A stretch of 15,020 nucleotides of DNA from Larix sibirica (taxonomy: Eukaryota > Streptophyta > Pinopsida > Pinales > Pinaceae). Positions 9,218 through 15,020 of the stretch are shown one piece after another. Where the stretch lies: positions 26,214 to 41,233 of the forward strand of contig NWUY0300049463.1 of the NCBI GenBank assembly GCA_004151065.3, given 5' to 3'. Position 1 is the stretch's first letter. The number at the start of each line of letters is the position of its first letter. Below the pieces are notes generated by a model. That model was not told the origin of the DNA. It saw only the letters and a list, made by a program, of their open reading frames with translations, and searched no databases. A program made the position numbers and the translations under genes.

Positions 9218-10260
9218 ATGTCCAATAAGGTAGCATATGTGTTGATTCAGAGAGCAGCATTACTCAATACCATGTCAGTAGAAGTGGTAAGTTTGAATTG
9301 TCTAAAGACATTGTATGAAGAGGATGCAGATTTTTCAGAAGCTTGGAAGGCATGTAAGGGGCATTGGAGTCTAGATAGAACACCATATCTAGACTACCAT
9401 ATTCAAGAGTATTTTTTGTTTAAAAATCAGTAGTTGTGTATTCCAAGAAGTTCCATACGGATGAATCTCATTAATGAGTTGCATAGTGGTGGTTTAGGAG
9501 GACATTTTGGAATTGATAAGACCAAAACATTGGTAAAGGGGAGGTACTTTTGGCCTAGCATTAATAAGGATGTTCGAAAGTTTTTTGAAGGTTGTAGGAT
9601 CTGTCAACTCACCAAAGGTAAAAGTCATAATACCATACTCTATACTCCATTGCCAGTAACTGAGTGACCATGGGAAGACATAAGTATCGATTTTGTCTTA
9701 GGATTACCTATGACACAGAGAAAACATGACTTGGAAATGGTAGTTGTAGATAGATTTTAGAAAATGGCACAATTCATAGCATGCAAGAAGACTAGTGATG
9801 CTAGTGAGGTAACGTTATTATTTTTCAAAGAGGTGGTCAGATTGCATGGATTACCACGAAGTATTACTTCAGATCATGATACAATATTTCTTGGGCATTT
9901 TTGGAGGACACTCTAAAATCAATTAGGCTCATATCTGTTATATAGTTTGTCATATCATCCTCAGACGAATGGACAGACCGGAGTAGTAACAAGAGTGTAG
10001 GAAATTTATTGAGGAGTTTGAGTGGAAAAAATCCTAGTTAATGGGATTTGGCATTAGCCCAAGCTAAATTTGCATACAACGATTCGGTGAAAGGAACTAC
10101 AGGAAAGAGTCCATTTCAAATTGTTTATGGAAGATCACCAAGAGGTTTGGTAGATTTGGTTGCATTGCTAGATTTGGACAACCAAAAGAATGTGGATGCA
10201 AATGATTTTGTTGACAGTGTACATGATCTACAAGAACAAGTCAAGAAAAGATTGTAGATT
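9218..10260 (+). pseudogene. Integrase, copy B: zinc-binding domain and DDE core, Glu lost
   Basis: Integrase inserts the cDNA into the host chromosome. The HHCC zinc domain is intact at about 9476-9620 (ELHSGGLGGHFGIDKTKT; FEGCRICQL). The core follows a stop at 9665: [11 protein letters not shown] with the first Asp at 9689-9691, then VVVDRF with a TAG just after. [20 protein letters not shown] gives the second Asp at 9872-9874. The third catalytic residue is lost: NGQTGVV has GGA (9980-9982) where the family has Glu. A one-base frameshift near 9992 leads into ALAQAKFAYNDSVKGTTGK and SPFQIVYG. No separate start codon is expected, because this is part of a polyprotein. Confidence 0.87.
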
Positions 10261-10606
10261 AGCAATGATAGTTAAAAACAAAGAACGAATGATCATAGAA
10301 GACGGAAGGTATTCCAAGAGGGTGAGATGGTCATGGCTCACTTGAGGAAGGAACGATTTCCTAGGGGTACATATAATAAACTCAAGTACACGAAGATAGG
10401 TCCATGTTGAATTCTGAACAAAACAAAAAAAAAAAAATTCTGATAATGCATATCGGTTGAAACTTCCAGAGAAGTTTGACATATCTCCTACATTTAATGT
10501 TGTTGAGCTCTATGAGTTTCATGAAGGGGAAAAAATAGCAGATGAAGGTACCCTCAGCGAATGGGAACATCATCTACCAATTAAGTCAGAAGAGTAGATT
10601 GAATAA
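10261..10606 (+). pseudogene. Integrase C-terminal GPY/F-type module, copy B, broken
   Basis: The region continues after a TAG at 10255-10257. FQEGEMVMAHLRKERFPRG and YNKLKYTKIGPC match the beta-barrel GPY/F module found at the end of chromovirus integrases. A stop follows the GPC, and a run of A bases at about 10424-10437 shifts the frame. The segment then resumes as DNAYRLKLPEKFDISPTFNV and VVELYEFHEGE. The A run is a likely slippage site, and the frameshift may have arisen there. Confidence 0.72.
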
Positions 10607-10750
10607 ATTCTTGCTACAAGGGTTGGTAAGAAGACTCGCCGTAAGGAATATATGGAATATTTAATCAAGTGGAAGAATCAAGGGACAGAAGATGCATCAT
10701 GGGTGACTGAAGATCAGTTAGCACATTTTCATATCTCTTCACCTCAATAG
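10607..10750 (+). pseudogene. C-terminal chromodomain, copy B
   Basis: Chromodomains at the end of chromovirus integrase bind histone marks and steer insertion into heterochromatin. An open frame reads ILATRVGKKTRRKEYMEYLI, then KWKNQGTEDASWVTEDQLAHF, ending at TAG 10748-10750. The pattern of a YxEYLIKW strand followed by a TEDASW segment and a closing acidic helix fits the fold. The first strand aromatic cannot be assigned with certainty, and two stops lie just upstream (near 10594-10605). This final segment is better preserved than the rest of pol. Confidence 0.75.
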
Positions 10751-10797
10751 TAATACGCACATGAGTTGGAACTCATGTTTTTCTTACCAAGGGTGTC

Positions 10798-11605
10798 TGA
10801 TGCAGGAGCATCCTTTGACTCGAGCAATCCGCATCGCCCAAAAATATTCCTATTCCGCAAATTAGATTATAAGTTGAATAAGGGTTGTGTTAGTGGTCCA
10901 TTTTATTTAGTAAATTTGAGTATAGAGTTATGTTGCTACCCATAGTTAAATTTAGACTGCTGCTACTCTTGCTACTATTTTTTGTGCGTGTTGAAACTCC
11001 TGTGTATGATGGAATTTTACAAGTATTGCGATGTTATTCATTTGCAATGCTGTGATCGCACTCGTTTGAACTTGCCATGTTGGAATTCATTCATGATGAG
11101 TCATAGCCACCATTAGTTCAAAGAACCCACGCTTAAAGGACAAATTGTGAACCCAAAACTGAAAGAAGAAAGGTGAAACAGTTGGGGAAAACAGAAAGAC
11201 GGTTTTGGAAAAGGTTTGATCTTGGAAAAGGAAGTGAATCGATTCAAGGGAAGCCCGTAGATTTTAAAGAGAGATGGAATAAATGTGAAGGGGGTTCAAA
11301 ATACAGAGAGAAGAGCTCATGGAGGACACGTTGGAGAAGCAGATCCAGTCGATGAGAAATGCGGGAAATCATTTGGAAAATGCAGTGACTTGAATATTGT
11401 TACTCCTGTCAAATTGTGTTGTAATGTAACTATATGATTTCTCGTTGAATCAATAAAATCCTGTGTGCATTTCATTGGTATCCAACAGTTAAATTTTTGT
11501 GTTAATTTGCATTGTGTTGGAGAATAACATGATGGTTTTCTGTTGTGTATTATGAGAGCATGGGAGGCTTTGTAACTAAGTGTTGTTTCAGTCCTTACCT
11601 TTGCA
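10798..11605 (+). repeat. Right LTR (type A)
   Basis: Begins TGATGCAGGAGCATCC and ends CCTTACCTTTGCA. It matches 2342-3153 along its whole length, with substitutions and a few small indels. The bases upstream (ACCAAGGGTGTC) make at best a weak polypurine tract, and the usual long purine run is not visible. It is much closer to the left outer LTR than to the LTR at 5504-6062, although copy B lies between those two. The DNA after 11605 is Penelope-like and shows no repeat of the bases before 2342. Confidence 0.88.
11452..11457 (+). promoter_or_regulatory. AATAAA poly(A) signal candidate in right LTR
   Basis: A canonical AATAAA lies about 150 bases before the LTR end, in GAATCAATAAAATCC. The aligned site in the left LTR reads AATAAT and in the diverged LTR GATAAA. 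The shared context suggests this is where element transcripts were polyadenylated. The motif is common in AT-rich DNA, so alone it is weak. Confidence 0.45.
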
Positions 11606-12191
11606 ACACTGGATCCAAAGATTCATAAAGACCATGACTAATATTCACTTCAATGAGAACTTGGGCCGCTGATCATAAAGGGAAGGTTAGCAAGTTGTCA
11701 TCGACAAGAATGGTCTTCCCATGTGTGTTGCCAATCACCATCATGGCTACTTCTGACCAGATTGCTAGGGTTCTAAAGAAAAAACAAATAATGACAATAT
11801 TTCATCCTCCAAACTCATTGAGAAACATATTAGACAACGCAAAGGATGAGATTAATCCCAAGCAGAAGAAAGGTGTACACTTAGTTCATTGTTCTTGCGG
11901 GAAGTGTACATAGGTGAAACTAGTCGCTCTATACAAGTTAGATTCAAAGAGCATTGTATTGATATTAGACATGATAGAATACAAAAGTCAGCAATAGTAA
12001 AACAATCAATAAAAATGAGACATCAGATATGCTTGGAAGACTTAAAGGTCGTAGCTATGGAAGATCATTATAATAAGAGAAGAATAACAGACGTCGTCGA
12101 GATTGAAAAACACCCCAAAAAAATGAATAAAGATGATGGATTAATATTATACAATTCTTGGAAACCAATAATACACTCTCTAAATAGATAA
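11606..12191 (+). pseudogene. Penelope-like element C-terminus: linker and GIY-YIG endonuclease, frameshifted
   Basis: Penelope-like elements encode a reverse transcriptase followed by a GIY-YIG nicking endonuclease. Only the end is here. From about 11740 the linker reads ATSDQIARVLKKKQIMTIFH, then PPNSLRNILDNAKDEINPKQ. The nuclease starts at GVHLVHCSCGKC (from 11872; the GIY-type Tyr is His here). A one-base frameshift at about 11900 leads to YIGETSRSIQVRFKEH (from 11907), with the YIG Tyr and the catalytic-type Arg present. Later, VVEIEKHP carries the Glu, and YNSWKPIIHSL closes the domain before a TAA at 12189-12191. The reverse transcriptase is absent, cut at or near the LTR edge. The HCSCGKC linker, Cys-rich between the two motifs, is typical of the Penelope class rather than of intron or repair GIY-YIG enzymes. 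Confidence 0.85.
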
Positions 12192-13206
12192 AACTACATG
12201 TCGACGCAACCAAAGTTGAAACAAAATGGATTTAAATAAGTATTTATCAATCTCAATAACCTAGAATTCCATTAAGACATCCAACTCTTGATGATGGACT
12301 TAGCTTAGAAGTCCAAAACATGTTGAGTTAAAAAACAATCGCAGGCCTTCCATATTAGTCTCCATTAATAAAATCTATTAATATTTATACAAAAATAGTA
12401 ATTTGGTAATTTTTTGGACTGAATATGCAAAAAAAATATGACATTTAGTGTACTTTTTAAATTATTTGTTTTGTTATTGTATGTTTTTTCTATTGCAATT
12501 CTAACAGATCTCATTAACAATTGCTCTACAAATGCTTGTAGTTTACGTATAACTTGATTCTTGGAGTCATTGGATTGATTTTTGTACTAAAAATGGAAAG
12601 GTCTATACGTTCTTTCCACTATATCCCTCATAGTTTTATAAAAAAAAAATCCCCTCTTAATAACTTCTACCACCACTCCAAATGAATTGAGGACCAAGTC
12701 ATCATCATTTTGATCCTTCATAATTGTTATGTTCTTAGGATGACCTTTTTTCTATTTCACTGTATGTCCCTCCACAAAATTCAACAAATGCAAAATTGAA
12801 TGTTTGGAACGTGTTAGTGATTATTGTTACGAACTACACTTATAATAAAAATCCAATAAAAACTTCATATTGATCCCCATTTGATCCACCTAATTCATGT
12901 CTTTGCAACATTTCCATAATTTTTTATGCTCATTTCTACTCAAATTGTGAACAATATTTTGGATTTGCTTCACATTTTTCCTATGCATGACACACATCAT
13001 CCAATACACATCATTTAAACCTATAGATAATTCAACTATAGTATTTTTTATATTAAAATTTTGAAAAACGTGTCATTTTCTCTTCTTGGGATGTGCTTCC
13101 CTCATCCTCATTGCTATAAGAGTTTTCCCTACTCAATAAAAGCCCTACATAATGAAATGTAGAAATTATGAAATATATTTTACAAACTAAGAAAATTGAG
13201 TTTTAA
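12192..13206. other. AT-rich region, no gene recognised
   Basis: The first part may hold the 3' untranslated tail of the Penelope-like element, but no terminal repeat was identified. From about 13100 down to 12590 the minus strand shows patchy open stretches, for example NITIMKDQNDDDLVLNSFG near 12733-12677 and, in another frame, GLNDVYWMMCVMHRKN near 13010. They have stops, frame changes and no motif I recognise, so they could be remnants of an old coding sequence or chance. Confidence 0.4.
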
Positions 13207-13275
13207 GATAAAAATGTTTTCAGGTTAAGCGATGTGTATAGGATAAAAATGTTTTCAGGTTAAGCGATGTGTATA
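13207..13275 (+). repeat. Perfect 34-base tandem duplication, period 35
   Basis: The 34 bases at 13207-13240, starting GATAAAAATGTTTTCAGG and ending GATGTGTATA, recur without mismatch at 13242-13275, with one G between. There are only two copies. A perfect repeat within otherwise decayed DNA points to a recent duplication, or to an assembly or sequencing artefact. Confidence 0.95.
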
Positions 13276-15020
13276 CTATAGTAAACTCGATTACATTTAA
13301 AAAAAGCAATGTTAAAATAATGTGATTATTACTGTATCCAAGACTAGTGCCTATTTTTTGTATTTTGTACACTCCTTGGTTTTACTAGTTTTTAAAAGGC
13401 GCATTGGAGTGTGCACTTTTAATTTAAAAAATGAATTGGTGTGGTCTTATTGTAATGTATGCACAAATAAATGTGGAAGCATTTTTTTTTTAAAACTAAT
13501 CGGGATGAGGTTTGGAACCGAATGTAGCAAGTGGTCCCAATCCAACAAATTCCCCAAAACCCATATACAAGTACACATAGTCAATAAATATTCATTGCCT
13601 AAAAATAAATCCTATTATCAAACAGTGGAGAGGATAAACCCTCAATGCTTTGCGACAATATAAAACAAAAGTGCAATAAGAAAGCTAGGTTTTACATCAT
13701 TGAAGGTGACTTTGTATCCCTTTTATTTTCGTGAAAATGCTCTGTAAATACTTATAGGGATAAATAAATAAAATTATGGAATTTTTTAAATCAAATGAGG
13801 GTAAATTTCATATGAATCAAATGATATCATGTACCTTAAATTTTTACTCTACAGATTTGTATGTGACCTTTAACAATTCCTTGAAAATATGACTCTTCGA
13901 AAAAATATGTCCACCAAAGTCTTCCCTAGTAAATATCTCTTACACAAGTCTCCACTTTATGTTTTGGAAAAAGGATGGAATAGGGACTAGGGATTTCTTT
14001 TATAAACCGACTTTTACAAAATGCAATTCCCGCTCATTTTTTTGCTTGTTATTTCAGTGAATTGATGATAAACACACATGTTTATTTTTTTCAATTTGGC
14101 TCACAATGCACCTTACAAAAGTAGGTGCACTGGTGTGGTATGTTTAAATAAATGCACTAAATAAATAGTAAAAAATAGAAATGCAAACCTCTACAAGTAA
14201 AAAATTGTGAAGGTTTACCTCTACATAAGGTTTTGTGGGAGTAATTGTCAATGCATATCATCATTATGTGCATTGATGCATTTACAATACTAAAATGCCC
14301 TAGCGTAGTATACTTAAAAGAGTCACACTAGTTTTTTAAAATAACCTTCAAAGCTGTATTTGAAGTTAGAATGTTACAGGATTTCCAAAATTTCTTTTAA
14401 GAATGTAAGCACATATTGATTCTAGTTTTGGCTAAAATAGAGAGAAAAGAAGGTGATAGTATTAAATGGCCAATTCTTCATATTCTAGATCATTCCATAT
14501 TGTTCCAAGCTCATCAAGTTATCCTTTTCCATTTGAGATAAGTCCATATTTTATTTATATTTCGATTATTAGATTGAATTTATGATGTCTTTGCACATGC
14601 ATTTAAATAATTTTGCATTGAATTTTGTAGGATCTTGATTCAAGTTCAAGTTCGGATGGATAAAACATTCCACTAGTCCAAAAATGTCACGAGCTCTTAT
14701 CGGGAGCAATATACCATAGGTAGATGGTATATGAAAATGGAAATCCACTTTAACCCACCAATTGTATCATGTCATCTTCTAGAAACCATCCTGGTCAAAT
14801 GGTACTTCACCATGAGATGGATATCTTTTATGACACCTTGGCAATATGTAGTTTTTCAAAATGAAAGAGGTTGAAGGTGAACTCTTGGTGTTTCGCACCA
14901 TGCCAATATATTAATGACCAACTACGTAAAGTGGACAATCTAATGCCTCCCACTGTAGTCAAGGATCTAAAAAGTGATATAGAAAAGAGATGTAGGAACA
15001 CTTCCATATACTCTTTTTTT
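13276..15020. other. AT-rich right flank, no gene recognised
   Basis: No retroelement domain, RNA gene or LTR pair was recognised. A 113-codon open frame at 13322-13663 opens on GTG and shows no motif. A second stop-free stretch of 65 codons, 14677-14871 on the plus strand, contains the segment MEIHFNPPIVSCHLLETILV but has no known domain and is bounded by stops. Composition is rich in A/T runs throughout. Confidence 0.5.
14709..14732. repeat. Short perfect inverted repeat (9-base arms, 6-base loop)
   Basis: ATATACCAT (14709-14717) and ATGGTATAT (14724-14732) are exact reverse complements around the loop AGGTAG. The stem is AT-rich. In this composition a 9-base palindrome may be chance. No neighbouring gene gives it a role. 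Confidence 0.6.

Larger units (their letters stand above)
2342..11605 (+). mobile_element. Composite Ty3/gypsy (chromovirus-like) LTR retrotransposon, two partial copies
   Basis: The structure reads LTR, primer site, gag, protease, partial RT (copy A), an N at 5503, a diverged shorter LTR, primer site, gag, protease, RT, RNase H, integrase, chromodomain (copy B), LTR. The domain order with integrase after RNase H, and the chromodomain at the C-terminus, place it in Ty3/gypsy among chromoviruses. The outer LTRs are alike at roughly nine bases in ten by eye. Internal regions A and B are about equally alike, so the outer LTRs need not be a pair from one insertion. The five bases before 2342 (CCAGA) and after 11605 (ACACT) do not match. 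All coding parts are broken. Confidence 0.85.

Noticed and set aside
3343-10750. A plant pararetrovirus insertion instead of a retrotransposon
   Set aside because: LTR pairs, integrase with zinc domain and DDE core, and a chromodomain are present. No movement-protein or envelope-like reading was seen.
2342-11605. A simple tandem duplication of one retrotransposon
   Set aside because: A tandem product of LTR recombination should carry the same LTR in the middle. The middle LTR is of a different, diverged type, and copy A is cut inside RT.
13322-13663. 113-codon open frame on the plus strand as a candidate gene
   Set aside because: It opens on GTG, not ATG. It has no domain or motif and lies in AT-rich DNA with homopolymer runs, so it is probably chance.
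14249-14276. Imperfect palindrome around AATGCATAT / ATGTGCATT as a small-RNA hairpin
   Set aside because: The arms are short, with mismatches and little loop. It is well below what a microRNA precursor needs.
1-15020. CRISPR array, bacterial operons, tRNA or rRNA genes
   Set aside because: No spaced short direct repeats, no ribosome-binding-site-led gene series and no recognisable tRNA or rRNA sequence. The short tRNA-like matches are retrotransposon primer sites only.

Overview
The window looks like intergenic DNA from a large, repeat-rich plant nuclear genome, and a conifer is the best guess. The evidence is AT-rich sequence, no intact cellular gene, several classes of decayed retroelement lying against one another, a plant-type Ty3/gypsy element with a methionine-tRNA primer site and a C-terminal chromodomain, and a Penelope-like GIY-YIG endonuclease. 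Among plants, endonuclease-bearing Penelope-like elements are known from conifers (the Dryad elements). No species can be named from sequence alone.

Layout, left to right. (1) 1-342 is AT-rich flank ending in a purine-rich stretch. (2) About 343-2341 holds, on the minus strand, part of a plant L1-type LINE: the end of ORF1 with a decayed zinc knuckle, then the start of ORF2 with the apurinic/apyrimidinic-type endonuclease. The reverse transcriptase half is missing. (3) 2342-11605 is a composite Ty3/gypsy (chromovirus-like) structure on the plus strand. It contains a full LTR (2342-3153), primer site, gag, protease and half a reverse transcriptase (copy A). An ambiguous base (N, 5503) sits exactly where copy A stops. 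Next come a diverged, shorter LTR (5504-6062), a second primer site and a near full-length gag-protease-RT-RNase H-integrase-chromodomain region (copy B). A final LTR (10798-11605) resembles the first one. (4) 11606-12191 is a Penelope-like endonuclease fragment on the plus strand. (5) 12192-15020 is AT-rich DNA with no recognisable gene, holding one perfect 34-base tandem duplication and a short hairpin.

Nothing here appears to work as a functional unit. Copies A and B together show the full set of LTR-retrotransposon parts, but each carries many stops, frameshifts and lost catalytic residues, and the lesions I compared differ between them. Several signs converge on the composite: the N at the breakpoint, the mismatched LTR types, no target-site duplication, and different elements on the two sides. 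It is therefore either a product of recombination between elements or an assembly join. I found no previously undescribed system. The observations most worth checking are the Penelope-like endonuclease and the A/N/B junction.
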